DNA of 64,000 nt from an uncultured Lachnospiraceae bacterium (GTDB lineage: Bacteria; Bacillota; Clostridia; Lachnospirales; Lachnospiraceae): positions 1-64,000 of the forward strand of contig CAJTTI010000002.1 of assembly GCA_910579225.1 (NCBI GenBank). Reading direction: 5' to 3'. The notes beneath the pieces are model-generated. The model ran no database searches and had not been told where the DNA came from. It saw nothing but the letters and a program-made list of their open reading frames with translations. Below, one piece after another: positions 7,969-16,151 of this stretch (the stretch's first letter is position 1; each line of letters begins with the position of its first letter). A program made the position numbers and the translations under genes.

Positions 7969-8994
7969 ATGGAGAAGAAGAATATTGACTGGGGCAATCT
8001 GGGATTCAGCTACATGCCTACAGATAAAAGGTATGTGGCAAATTATAAAAATGGAGCATGGGATGAGGGGACTTTGAGCGACGATCCCATGATCACCATG
8101 AGCGAGTGCGCCTGCGTGCTGCAGTACGCGCAGACCTGCTTTGAGGGGATCAAGGCTTATACAACGGAAGACGGAAGGATCGTGACATTCCGCCCGGACC
8201 TGAACGCAAAGCGTATGGCGGATTCTGCCAGAAGGCTTCAGATGCCGGTATTTCCGGAGGAACGTTTTATAGAGGCTGTGGTGGAGACTGTGAAAGCCAA
8301 TGCCGCGTATGTGCCTCCTTACGGAAGCGGGGCGACTCTGTATATTCGTCCGTTTATGTTCGGTATTGATTCCATTATCGGGGTGAAGCCAGCGACAGAG
8401 TACCAGTTCCGTGTGTTTACCACACCGGTAGGACCATATTTTAAAGGCGGAGCGAAGCCGATCACCATCCGCGTATCAGATGTGGATCGTGCGGCGCCTC
8501 ATGGGACCGGAGATATCAAGGCCGGACTGAATTATGCCATGAGCCTTTATAACATTGTAGATGCGCATAATCAGGGATTTGATGAAAACCTGTATCTGGA
8601 TCCGGGAACCAGGACTTATGTGGAAGAGACCGGCGGGGCCAATTTTATGTTCATTACAAAAGACGGAAAATTTGTAACGCCCAAGTCCGGCAGTATTCTT
8701 CCTTCTGTCACCCGCCGTTCGCTGATGGTGGTGGCGAAGGATTACCTGGGCATGGAAGTGGAAGAGCGTCCGGTGAGCAAGGATGAGTTGAAGGATTTTG
8801 CCGAGTGTGGTCTGTGCGGAACGGCTGCCGTCATCTCTCCGGTTGGCAAGATCGTGGACCACGGAGAAGAGATCTGCCTGCCCAGCGGTATGGAGGATAT
8901 GGGACCGGTGACGAAGAAGCTTTATGATACCCTGACGGGTATCCAGATGGGCCGTATTCAGGCACCGGAAGGTTGGATCAAAGAAATTGTGTAA
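7969..8994 (+). CDS. ilvE: Branched-chain amino acid aminotransferase
   Basis: PLP enzyme (fold type IV) that transfers amino groups between 2-oxoglutarate/glutamate and leucine, isoleucine or valine; last step of their synthesis. 341 aa, close to the usual 340-360 of the type II BCATs. The Schiff-base lysine lies in the GTGDIKAGLNYA motif (Lys184), followed by EETGGANFMF, the region that contacts PLP. The ATG at 7969 follows AGGAAAGGA; an upstream in-frame ATG at 7918 has no ribosome site. It is monocistronic, with its own promoter and a strong hairpin at its end. Confidence 0.93.
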   Translation: MEKKNIDWGNLGFSYMPTDKRYVANYKNGAWDEGTLSDDPMITMSECACVLQYAQTCFEGIKAYTTEDGRIVTFRPDLNAKRMADSARRLQMPVFPEERFIEAVVETVKANAAYVPPYGSGATLYIRPFMFGIDSIIGVKPATEYQFRVFTTPVGPYFKGGAKPITIRVSDVDRAAPHGTGDIKAGLNYAMSLYNIVDAHNQGFDENLYLDPGTRTYVEETGGANFMFITKDGKFVTPKSGSILPSVTRRSLMVVAKDYLGMEVEERPVSKDELKDFAECGLCGTAAVISPVGKIVDHGEEICLPSGMEDMGPVTKKLYDTLTGIQMGRIQAPEGWIKEIV

Positions 8995-9001
8995 AAAGTA
9001 C

Positions 9002-9046
9002 AGAACCCGGAACATGGTCAGATGTTCCGGGTTCTCTTGTATTTTT
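9002..9046 (+). terminator. Terminator after ilvE
   Basis: A 13-bp perfect stem, AGAACCCGGAACA with its complement, around an 8-base loop, followed by CTTGTATTTTT. Confidence 0.75.
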
Positions 9047-9048
9047 AG

Positions 9049-9077
9049 TTGTAAAAAAAGAGTGCAGATGTTAAACT
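9049..9077 (+). promoter_or_regulatory. Likely pyk promoter
   Basis: TTGTAA (9049-9054), 17-base spacer and TAAACT (9072-9077), placed directly after the ilvE terminator and about 70 bases before pyk. Confidence 0.5.
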
Positions 9078-9145
9078 GATAGCATAAGGAGCCAGTATCT
9101 GGAATTGACAGAATTTTAATTTTTCAGGGAAAGGATAAGGAGATT

Positions 9146-10888
9146 ATGAGAAAAACAAAGATTGTGTGTACACTTGGTCCGTCTACAGACGATGAAAACG
9201 TCTTGAGACAGCTGATGCTGGAAGGAATGGCAGTTGCCAGGATGAATTTCTCCCATGGGACTCATGAGGAGCAGAAGGTGCGTCTGGATGCAGTGAAGAA
9301 ATTGAGGAAGGAACTGGACCTTCCGATTGCGGCGCTTCTGGATACGAAAGGACCGGAGATCCGCATCGGAGAAGTGGAAGGTGGAAAACTGGAACTGAAA
9401 GCAGGACAGACGTTCACGCTTACGAATGAAGAGATAACAGGGATACAGGAAAAAGTGTCGATTACTTATAAGGAACTGTACCTGGATGTATGTCCGGGAG
9501 ATTCGATTCTGATTGACGATGGTCTGATTGGCATGGAAGTGCAGAGAATCGAAGGAAAAGAGATTATCTGTCAGGTGAAGAACGGCGGATTTATATCCAA
9601 CAGAAAAGGTGTGAATGTACCGGGTGTGGAGCTTAAGATGCCCTTTGTCAGTCAAAAGGACTATGAGGATGTGATTTTCGCGGCTGAGCAGGGATTTGAT
9701 TATATAGCGGCATCATTTACCAGAACAGCAGAAGACATTCTGGAACTTCGCCGGATTCTGCAGAGCCATGACGGAGAAGGTATCCGGATTATTGCGAAGA
9801 TCGAGAATATGCAGGGAGTGGAAAACTGCGGAGCCATCCTTCGCGTGGCGGATGGTATCATGATTGCCAGAGGGGATATGGGAGTGGAGATTCCGCTGGA
9901 GGAAGTTCCGGTGATCCAGAAGAAGTTGATCCGGTTGGCCATCAGTATGGACAAGCCGGTGATCACAGCAACGCAGATGTTGGATTCCATGATTAAGAAT
10001 CCCCGCCCCACCCGTGCAGAAACCTCGGATGTATCCAACGCCATCTATCAGGGAACCAGCGCGATTATGCTGTCAGGAGAGACAGCGGCAGGCGCATATC
10101 CGGTGGAAGCGGTGAAGACCATGGCGCGGATTGCAGAGCGCACGGAAAAAGATATTGATTATACTACAGAGTTTAAACCGAGGAGACTGTCCCATCGTCC
10201 GGATGTGACCAATGCCATTTCCCATGCGACTTGTACGACAGCTATGGATCTGAAGGCAGCGGCTATCGTGGCCGTGTCCAAGTCAGGCAAAACAGTGGGC
10301 AGCATCTCCAAATACCGTCCTTCTGTTCCGATCATCGGATGTTCTACAGAGGAACGGGTATGCCGCCAGCTTAATCTAAGCTGGGGAGTGATTCCGATCC
10401 TGATGGAGGAGGAAGAGACGGCAGATGAGCTGTTTGATCATGCGGTGGAAAAGGCGGAGCAGAGAGGATTGATAAGGAGAGGCGAGCTGGCGGTCATCAC
10501 AGCGGGAGTTCCTCTTGGAATGTCCGGTACGACTAATATGATCAAGGTGCATGTGGCAGGCAACACGCTGATCTCAGGCAAAGGCTGCAATACGCTGAAA
10601 AAGTCCGGAAAGGTATGCGTATGCAGAGATATGAAAGAACTGGAAGAGAATTTCCGTCCAGGCGATATTCTGGTAGTGGAACAGACCACCAATGAGATGA
10701 TGAGTAAATTAAAGGATGCGGCAGGCATCGTAACAGAGACCGGAGACCGGTACAGTCATGCGGCAATTGTGGGTATGGCTCTGGATATTCCGGTGATTGT
10801 GGCGGCAAGAAATGCGGCAAGTATTTTGAAATCCGGTACATTTGTGACGATTGATGCAGAGCAGGGCATTGTCTACAGCGGCAGATAG
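9146..10888 (+). CDS. pyk: Pyruvate kinase with C-terminal PEP-utiliser-like domain
   Basis: Catalyses the last step of glycolysis, PEP plus ADP to pyruvate plus ATP, in the cytoplasm. 580 aa, the long Bacillus-type form rather than the roughly 470 aa enteric form. The N-terminal TIM barrel starts RKTKIVCTLGPST and carries the MIARGDMGVEIP metal/substrate motif and the KPVITATQML segment. The extra C-terminal domain (about residues 500-580) has the TSH-like TGDRYSHAAIVG motif of PEP-utilising enzymes and ends TIDAEQGIVYSG. The start is supported by AAGGAG ahead of ATG. Confidence 0.97.
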   Translation: MRKTKIVCTLGPSTDDENVLRQLMLEGMAVARMNFSHGTHEEQKVRLDAVKKLRKELDLPIAALLDTKGPEIRIGEVEGGKLELKAGQTFTLTNEEITGIQEKVSITYKELYLDVCPGDSILIDDGLIGMEVQRIEGKEIICQVKNGGFISNRKGVNVPGVELKMPFVSQKDYEDVIFAAEQGFDYIAASFTRTAEDILELRRILQSHDGEGIRIIAKIENMQGVENCGAILRVADGIMIARGDMGVEIPLEEVPVIQKKLIRLAISMDKPVITATQMLDSMIKNPRPTRAETSDVSNAIYQGTSAIMLSGETAAGAYPVEAVKTMARIAERTEKDIDYTTEFKPRRLSHRPDVTNAISHATCTTAMDLKAAAIVAVSKSGKTVGSISKYRPSVPIIGCSTEERVCRQLNLSWGVIPILMEEEETADELFDHAVEKAEQRGLIRRGELAVITAGVPLGMSGTTNMIKVHVAGNTLISGKGCNTLKKSGKVCVCRDMKELEENFRPGDILVVEQTTNEMMSKLKDAAGIVTETGDRYSHAAIVGMALDIPVIVAARNAASILKSGTFVTIDAEQGIVYSGR

Positions 10889-10904
10889 TATGCGGAAGGA
10901 ATTG

Positions 10905-10934
10905 TTTGATAATATTGACAGAATGTGGTATACT
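10905..10934 (+). promoter_or_regulatory. Likely asnS promoter (extended -10)
   Basis: TGGTATACT (TGn at 10926-10928, TATACT at 10929-10934), with a weak TTTGAT -35 box 18 bases upstream. A better-looking TTGACA at 10915 is only 8 bases from the -10 and cannot pair with it. Confidence 0.55.
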
Positions 10935-10965
10935 ACCTAATGTCTTTTGGCTGTAAAATTCCGGA

Positions 10966-11013
10966 CGGCAGCCGCAGGGCAGTGCATATTCGCGCACTGC
11001 CCTGCGGCTGCCG
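10966..11013. repeat. Perfect 20-bp inverted repeat in the asnS leader
   Basis: Two GC-rich arms of exactly 20 bases (10966-10985 and 10994-11013) are perfect complements around the 8-base loop ATATTCGC. No T-run follows, so it is not an ordinary terminator. It would form a very stable hairpin early in the asnS transcript. A second, small hairpin (GCCTGC-ATCA-GCAGGC, 11039-11054) follows. Confidence 0.85.
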
Positions 11014-11096
11014 GGTGGTCGGGCCTTTAACGGGCAATGCCTGCATCAGCAGGCCAGTCAGTTTAGATAATACAAGTACGAGGGGATAGATGAACT

Positions 11097-12488
11097 ATGA
11101 AACTGACAACAATTCGTGAATTATATAAAGACACAAAGGCATATCTCAATCAGGAGGTCACGGTAGGCGGATGGGTGCGAAGCATACGGGATTCCAAAAG
11201 TTTTGGCTTTCTGGTGTTGCATGACGGAACGTTTTTTGATACGTTGCAGATTGTCTACCATGATACCATGGATAATTTTGCCAGTATCAGCAAACTGAAT
11301 GTGGGAGCTGCAGTGACTGTCAGAGGGACTCTGGTAGCGACTCCGCAGGCCAAGCAGCCTTTCGAGATCCAGGCGGCGGAAGTGAGCCTGGAAGGCGCTT
11401 CTGCGCCGGATTATCCGCTTCAGAAGAAGCGCCATACGTTGGAGTATTTAAGGACAATGACGCATTTAAGACCCAGGACCAACACGTTCCAGGCGGTCTT
11501 TAGGGTACGTTCTCTGACGGCTTATGCGATTCATCAGTTTTTCCAGGAGCGTGGATTTGTCTATGTGCACACGCCTCTGATCACCGGCAGCGACTGTGAG
11601 GGAGCAGGCGAGATGTTCCAGGTGACAACGATGGATCTTGCCCAGGTGCCGAAGACTCCGACAGGAGAAGTGGATTTCTCCGGAGATTTCTTCTGTAAAC
11701 CTACAAACTTGACAGTCAGCGGACAGCTGAACGCGGAGACTTTTGCCATGGCATTCCGGAATGTCTATACCTTCGGTCCCACGTTCCGTGCAGAGAATTC
11801 CAACACTACCCGCCATGCGGCAGAGTTCTGGATGATCGAGCCTGAGATGGCGTTTGCAGACCTGGAAGATAATATGCAGGTTGCGGAAGATATGCTGAAA
11901 TATGTGATTCATTACGTGCTGGATCATGCGCCGGAAGAGATGAATTTCTTCAATTCTTTCGTGGACAAAGGGTTGCTGGAACGTCTGAACCATGTGCTGA
12001 ATTCTGAATTTGGCCATGTGACCTACACAGAAGCTGTTGAGATCCTGGAGAAACAGAATGATCAGTTTGATTATAAAGTTTCCTGGGGCTGTGATCTGCA
12101 GACAGAACACGAACGTTATCTAACTGAACGGGTGTTCAAGCGTCCTGTCTTTGTGACCGACTATCCGAAGGAAATCAAGGCCTTCTATATGAAGATGAAC
12201 GAGGATAACCGGACGGTGGCAGCTATGGATTGCCTTGTGCCCGGGATCGGCGAGATTATTGGAGGCAGTCAGAGGGAAGATGATTATGGGAAGCTGGCTT
12301 CCCGTATGAAGGAACTGGGACTTAGAGAAGAAGATTATGGATTCTATCTGGATCTGAGAAAATACGGCACCGCACGCCACGCAGGTTTTGGACTTGGCTT
12401 TGAGCGTTGTGTCATGTATCTGACGGGTATGGGGAATATCCGCGATGTGATTCCGTTCCCAAGGACCGTGAAGAACTGCGATCTGTAG
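11097..12488 (+). CDS. asnS: Asparaginyl-tRNA synthetase
   Basis: Class IIb aminoacyl-tRNA synthetase that charges tRNA-Asn. 463 aa, the standard length. An N-terminal OB fold for anticodon binding (about residues 15-105, VTVGGWVRSIRDSKSFGFL) is followed by the class II core. Motif 2 is FRAENSNTTRHAAEFWMIEPE and motif 3 is GFGLGFERCVMYLTG. The end sequence IPFPRTVKNCDL is typical for AsnRS and differs from aspartyl or lysyl enzymes. Its leader carries an exceptional hairpin. I see no T-box sequence. Confidence 0.96.
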   Translation: MKLTTIRELYKDTKAYLNQEVTVGGWVRSIRDSKSFGFLVLHDGTFFDTLQIVYHDTMDNFASISKLNVGAAVTVRGTLVATPQAKQPFEIQAAEVSLEGASAPDYPLQKKRHTLEYLRTMTHLRPRTNTFQAVFRVRSLTAYAIHQFFQERGFVYVHTPLITGSDCEGAGEMFQVTTMDLAQVPKTPTGEVDFSGDFFCKPTNLTVSGQLNAETFAMAFRNVYTFGPTFRAENSNTTRHAAEFWMIEPEMAFADLEDNMQVAEDMLKYVIHYVLDHAPEEMNFFNSFVDKGLLERLNHVLNSEFGHVTYTEAVEILEKQNDQFDYKVSWGCDLQTEHERYLTERVFKRPVFVTDYPKEIKAFYMKMNEDNRTVAAMDCLVPGIGEIIGGSQREDDYGKLASRMKELGLREEDYGFYLDLRKYGTARHAGFGLGFERCVMYLTGMGNIRDVIPFPRTVKNCDL

Positions 12489-12508
12489 GATACCGGAAAG
12501 GAGCAGAG

Positions 12509-12835
12509 GTGGCGGAAGAAAAGCATATGCATACGGCTCCGGACGGAACCGTATACGAACATACCCATACCCATACACATGCTAACACAAAGGCAGTGAT
12601 GAACCGTCTTTCCCGTGCCATTGGACATCTGGAGTCCATCCGGCGTATGGTGGAGGAAGGCCGGGATTGCAGCGAGGTACTGATTCAGCTCTCAGCTGTA
12701 AAGTCTGCGATCAACAATACGGGCAAGGTGATTTTAAAAGATCATATCGAGCATTGCCTTGTGGAAGCAGTGGAATGCGGGGATATGGAGGCAGTCGCGG
12801 ATCTGACGGAAGCGATTGACCGTTTTATGAAATAG
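12509..12835 (+). CDS. CsoR/RcnR-family metal-sensing repressor with His-rich N terminus
   Basis: 108 aa, all-alpha DNA-binding repressor family that releases DNA on binding a metal. Copper-type CsoR ligands are visible: Cys in RDCSEV, and His and Cys four apart in KDHIEHC. The N-terminal tail contains HTHTHTH, an extra potential metal site. The start is a GTG at 12509 preceded by AAAGGAG; an in-frame ATG far upstream lies inside asnS. No metal pump or chaperone gene is adjacent, so its regulon is elsewhere. RcnR or FrmR-type specificity cannot be excluded, but the Cys-His-Cys pattern favours Cu(I). Confidence 0.85.
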   Translation: MAEEKHMHTAPDGTVYEHTHTHTHANTKAVMNRLSRAIGHLESIRRMVEEGRDCSEVLIQLSAVKSAINNTGKVILKDHIEHCLVEAVECGDMEAVADLTEAIDRFMK

Positions 12836-12840
12836 GGAAT

Positions 12841-12875
12841 GGAGCGGCCTGTCAAGAGGGTCCGCTCCGTTTTTT
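12841..12875 (+). terminator. Terminator after the CsoR-family gene
   Basis: GGAGCGG pairs with CCGCTCC around a 14-base loop, followed by GTTTTTT. Confidence 0.8.
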
Positions 12876-12938
12876 GATCTTTGTGAAATATTGCAGAATT
12901 TTTACAAAAATACCAGGACAGATTTTTCGGTTTATCTA

Positions 12939-12967
12939 TTGCAGAACAGGCATAGATGGTATATACT
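12939..12967 (+). promoter_or_regulatory. Sigma-A promoter of nrdD
   Basis: TTGCAG (12939-12944), 17-base spacer and TATACT (12962-12967). Transcription should start near 12974, inside the first candidate NrdR box. Confidence 0.75.
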
Positions 12968-12970
12968 TTT

Positions 12971-12986
12971 AATCAACATTTGGTAA
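12971..12986 (+). promoter_or_regulatory. Candidate NrdR box 1 (imperfect)
   Basis: AATCAACATTTGGTAA matches the NrdR box core CwAtATaTwG at 7 of 10 positions and sits exactly 31 bases before the better box at 13002. Paired boxes with about that spacing are known for NrdR. Confidence 0.5.
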
Positions 12987-13001
12987 GAACCTGTAGAAAA
13001 A

Positions 13002-13017
13002 GCACAATATATAGTTG
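13002..13017 (+). promoter_or_regulatory. Candidate NrdR box 2
   Basis: GCACAATATATAGTTG contains the full core CwAtATaTwG of the NrdR box (consensus acaCwAtATaTwGtgt from memory). It lies between the promoter and the nrdD start, a position where the NrdR-(d)ATP repressor would block transcription. Confidence 0.7.
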
Positions 13018-13029
13018 GGGGAATGGAAT

Positions 13030-15162
13030 TTGTATGTAATTAAGAAGGATGGTACAAGAGAACAGTTTCATGTGGAAAAGATCATCAATGCGGTGAATAA
13101 GTCTGCTGCCAGGATTCTTTATAAGTTTTCCGATGAAGAGACCGAATATATCTGTAAGTTTGCGCAGGAGCGTGCGGAATCTCTTGGCAAAGAGGGGATT
13201 GATATCCAGGAGATGCACAACATCGTGGAGGGAGCGCTGGACCGGGTGAATCCTGCTGTGGCAAAGAGCTACCGGGATTATCGGAATTATAAAAAAGATT
13301 TCGTTCACATGATGGATGACGTGTATACGAAGAGCCAGTCCATCCGTTATATTGGAGACAAGAGCAACGCTAACACGGACAGCGCGTTGGTGGCGACCAA
13401 GAGGAGTCTGATCTTCAATGAGCTGAATAAGGAGTTGTACCGGAAGTTTTTCATGAACCGGAACGAGCTACAGGCGTGCAGGGACGGGTATATTTATATT
13501 CACGACCAGTCTGCCCGTCTGGATACTATGAATTGCTGTCTGTTTGATATTGCCAACGTATTAAGCGGCGGTTTTGAGATGGGGAATGTATGGTATAATG
13601 AGCCGAAGACGCTGGACACGGCTTTTGACGTTATGGGTGATATTATCCTGAGTACGGCGGCTCAGCAGTACGGCGGATTCACCGTGCCGGAAGTGGACAA
13701 GGTGCTGGCGCCTTATGCGGAAAAGAGTTATACGAAGTATAAGAACGAATTCATGTCCTATGCAGATCCGTCCTGGGAAGGAGTAGAAGAGAAAGCGGAG
13801 CTTTATGCCATGAAGAAGGTTCGCAGAGACTTTGATCAGGGCTGGCAGGGGATTGAATATAAGCTGAACACAGTAGGGTCTTCCAGAGGAGATTATCCGT
13901 TCGTAACGGTGACCATGGGCCTTGGCCAGGAGCGTTTTGCGAAAATGTGCAATATTTCCCTATTACAGGTCCATCAGGAAGGGCAGGGGAAGCCGGGAAG
14001 CAAAAAGCCGGTACTCTTTCCGAAGATTGTATTTTTGTATGATGAAGCGATTCATGGCGCCGGGGGATGCTGTGAAGATGTCTTTGAGGCCGGGATTGAG
14101 TGCTCGTCCAGAACCATGTATCCGGACTGGCTGTCTCTGAGCGGAGAAGGGTATATTTCGGAGATGTATCAGCGATATGGAAGGGTCATCAGTCCCATGG
14201 GGTGCCGGGCCTTCCTAAGTCCCTGGTATGAGCGGGGTGGTATGAAACCGGCGGACGAAGAGGACAAACCTATCTTCGTGGGGCGTTTTAACGTAGGGGC
14301 GGTCAGCCTTCATCTTCCCATGATTCTGGCTCAGTCCCGTTCAGAAAACCGGGATTTCTACGAAGTGCTGGATTATTATCTGGAGATGATCCGGAATCTG
14401 CACATCCGTACTTATGATTATCTTGGAGAGATGCGTGCCTCCACCAATCCGCTGGCGTACTGCGAGGGCGGTTTCTACGGCGGGCATCTGAATCCGCATG
14501 ACAAGATCAAGCCTTTGTTAAAACCAATGACGGCATCCTTTGGGATCACCGCGTTAAATGAGCTGCAGGAATTGTATAACGGGCATTCAATCAGGGAAGA
14601 CGGACAGTTTACGCTGGAAGTCATGCAGCATATCAATCAAAAGATTACGCAGTTTAAGGAAGAGGACGGCAATCTCTATGCCATCTACGGAACGCCGGCG
14701 GAGAGCCTGTGCGGCCTGCAGATTGAGCAGTTTCGCAAGAAATATGGGATCGTGGAAAATGTCTCGGACAGGCCATATGTGAGCAACAGTTTTCACTGCC
14801 ATGTGACCGAAGACATGACGCCCATTGAGAAACAAGACTGCGAAGGACGGTTCTGGGAACTCTGCAACGGAGGCAAGATCCAGTATGTGCGTTATCCGGT
14901 GGGATATAACAAGGAAGCGGTCCGTACCCTGGTGCGCCGCGCCATGAAGATGGGCTTCTATGAAGGGGTGAATCTGTCTCTGGCTTATTGCGACGACTGT
15001 GGACATCAGGAGCTGGACATGGATGTATGTCCCAAGTGCGGCAGCCATAATCTGACGAAGATTGATCGTATGAACGGATATCTGTCTTATTCGAGAGTAA
15101 AGGGTGATACGCGGCTGAATGCAGCGAAGATGGCAGAGATTGAAGAACGTGTTTCCATGTAA
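13030..15162 (+). CDS. nrdD: Anaerobic (class III) ribonucleoside-triphosphate reductase
   Basis: Makes dNTPs from NTPs under anaerobic conditions with a glycyl radical. 710 aa from this start. The N terminus is an ATP-cone (YVIKKDGTREQF ... DIQEMHNIVE) for allosteric control. The core is followed by a Zn ribbon (CDDC ... CPKC) and the radical-bearing glycine in RMNGYLSYSR (Gly683). I chose TTG 13030, which gives the usual MYVIKKDG start and has GGGGG 8 bases upstream; a TTG at 13015 is in frame but has no ribosome site. The activase gene nrdG, often adjacent, is not found downstream: a terminator and a minus-strand gene follow. Confidence 0.95.
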   Translation: MYVIKKDGTREQFHVEKIINAVNKSAARILYKFSDEETEYICKFAQERAESLGKEGIDIQEMHNIVEGALDRVNPAVAKSYRDYRNYKKDFVHMMDDVYTKSQSIRYIGDKSNANTDSALVATKRSLIFNELNKELYRKFFMNRNELQACRDGYIYIHDQSARLDTMNCCLFDIANVLSGGFEMGNVWYNEPKTLDTAFDVMGDIILSTAAQQYGGFTVPEVDKVLAPYAEKSYTKYKNEFMSYADPSWEGVEEKAELYAMKKVRRDFDQGWQGIEYKLNTVGSSRGDYPFVTVTMGLGQERFAKMCNISLLQVHQEGQGKPGSKKPVLFPKIVFLYDEAIHGAGGCCEDVFEAGIECSSRTMYPDWLSLSGEGYISEMYQRYGRVISPMGCRAFLSPWYERGGMKPADEEDKPIFVGRFNVGAVSLHLPMILAQSRSENRDFYEVLDYYLEMIRNLHIRTYDYLGEMRASTNPLAYCEGGFYGGHLNPHDKIKPLLKPMTASFGITALNELQELYNGHSIREDGQFTLEVMQHINQKITQFKEEDGNLYAIYGTPAESLCGLQIEQFRKKYGIVENVSDRPYVSNSFHCHVTEDMTPIEKQDCEGRFWELCNGGKIQYVRYPVGYNKEAVRTLVRRAMKMGFYEGVNLSLAYCDDCGHQELDMDVCPKCGSHNLTKIDRMNGYLSYSRVKGDTRLNAAKMAEIEERVSM

Positions 15163-15225
15163 CGGAGAGCGATACCTTCAGCAGACGAGTGGTTCTTGGT
15201 TGCTGAGTGTGCAGCTGTGACAATA

Positions 15226-15265
15226 AGCGGGAGCTGTATCCGAGAGGATAAGGCTCCCGCTTTTC
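15226..15265. terminator. Bidirectional terminator between nrdD and the lipoprotein gene
   Basis: AGCGGGAGC and GCTCCCGCT form a stem that extends inward (TATCC-GAGA-GGATA). TTTTCT follows on the plus strand and TTATT on the minus strand, so it can serve both converging genes. Confidence 0.8.
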
Positions 15266-15279
15266 TGACTGGGAAATTC

Positions 15280-15879
15280 TCAGTCGTCGATGCCAAATAT
15301 ATATTCCAGTTGATCTTCTGCGTCATCCAGGCGATCTTCCAGACGTTCCAGTTCGTACTCCAGTGTCCGATATTCATCACGGGAAAGACTGTTCTTCCGA
15401 TACAAATATTCCAGTTCATCTTCATGTAGATCCAGGATATCGTCGATTTGCTTCTCCTCTTGCTTCAGAGCAAAGAACAGTTCCATATCTTCTGCCGGAG
15501 TGCTGGCAGAGACAACCGTATTGACTTTCTCCTCATAACCGGATACGATGTTGGTGAGTTCCTCCATGGTGCGGGTAGTGGAAAGTTCGGAGGTTCCGCT
15601 GTCTGAAGGAACCTGGTTTTCCGTCTCTGGGTCAGAGGAGGGGAGGGCGTCTCCGGCGGCAGTGTCTTCAGGCTCTGAGACCTGAGAAGGGGGTGCAGTG
15701 TTCTCGTTGGCCGGCTGGCTGCCGGAGGAAATCTGATCTTGCAGATCATGGATCTGCTGTTCCAGTTGTGTGACCTGTTCCCTCAGAGCTTCAGCCTCTA
15801 CATCAGAGCTCCCGGACTGGCATCCGGTCAGTGTAAGAGTACCGATGATGCCAAAGGTAAATAATGTTGTTTTTTTCAT
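15280..15879 (-). CDS. Coiled-coil lipoprotein of unknown function
   Basis: 199 aa. A type II signal peptide with lipobox LTGC (Cys20) directs membrane anchoring on the outer face. A short heptad-like coil follows (EALREQVTQLEQQIHDLQDQI), then a low-complexity Ser/Pro/Glu linker (about residues 52-100), then an acidic helical C-terminal part with a second coil (LEYELERLEDRLDDAEDQLEY). The start ATG is preceded by GAGGATTC. I do not recognise a family. It is a single gene on the minus strand, ended by the shared terminator. Confidence 0.8.
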   Translation of the reverse strand: MKKTTLFTFGIIGTLTLTGCQSGSSDVEAEALREQVTQLEQQIHDLQDQISSGSQPANENTAPPSQVSEPEDTAAGDALPSSDPETENQVPSDSGTSELSTTRTMEELTNIVSGYEEKVNTVVSASTPAEDMELFFALKQEEKQIDDILDLHEDELEYLYRKNSLSRDEYRTLEYELERLEDRLDDAEDQLEYIFGIDD

Positions 15880-15961
15880 AATAGAATCCTCGCTTTTTTA
15901 TGCTTAATTATTCGCTGGGACAATGAAGCCCATTTCTCTCCAAATACTATTCTGTATACTT

Positions 15962-15970
15962 AGTATATCA
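15962..15970 (-). promoter_or_regulatory. Extended -10 promoter of the lipoprotein gene
   Basis: On the minus strand TGATATACT (TGn plus TATACT) lies about 85 bases before the start codon; the -35 region is poor. Confidence 0.45.
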
Positions 15971-16060
15971 AATTTTTTTACAAATGTATATCATAAAAAC
16001 TGTCGGAATTGACAGATAGATCCTGCCGGTTTTATTTTTTGCCTTGAAATGTAAAGTTTT

Positions 16061-16069
16061 TGTTATACT
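16061..16069 (+). promoter_or_regulatory. Extended -10 promoter of the PRTase operon
   Basis: TGTTATACT (TGn plus TATACT) stands about 80 bases before the PRTase gene. A TTGAAA at 16044 is only 14 bases away from the -10, so the TG extension is probably what counts. A small hairpin with outer arms ACACC/GGTGT and inner GGTA-CGA-TACC lies just downstream (about 16096-16125). Confidence 0.5.
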
Positions 16070-16151
16070 GTTAAAATCGGAGAAAGCGGTTGAAAAACAC
16101 CTGAGAGCATGGTACGATACCGGTGTCATACTTCACTTTTACGGGTAGAAT

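Noticed and set aside
10915..10934. TTGACA/TATACT promoter before asnS
   Set aside because: Both hexamers are good but only 8 bases apart; an extended -10 with a weak -35 is used instead.
10935..11096. T-box riboswitch in front of asnS
   Set aside because: GGGTGGT at 11013 recalls part of the T-box motif, but the following ACCGCG, a specifier loop and an antiterminator/terminator pair are not seen and the leader is too short.
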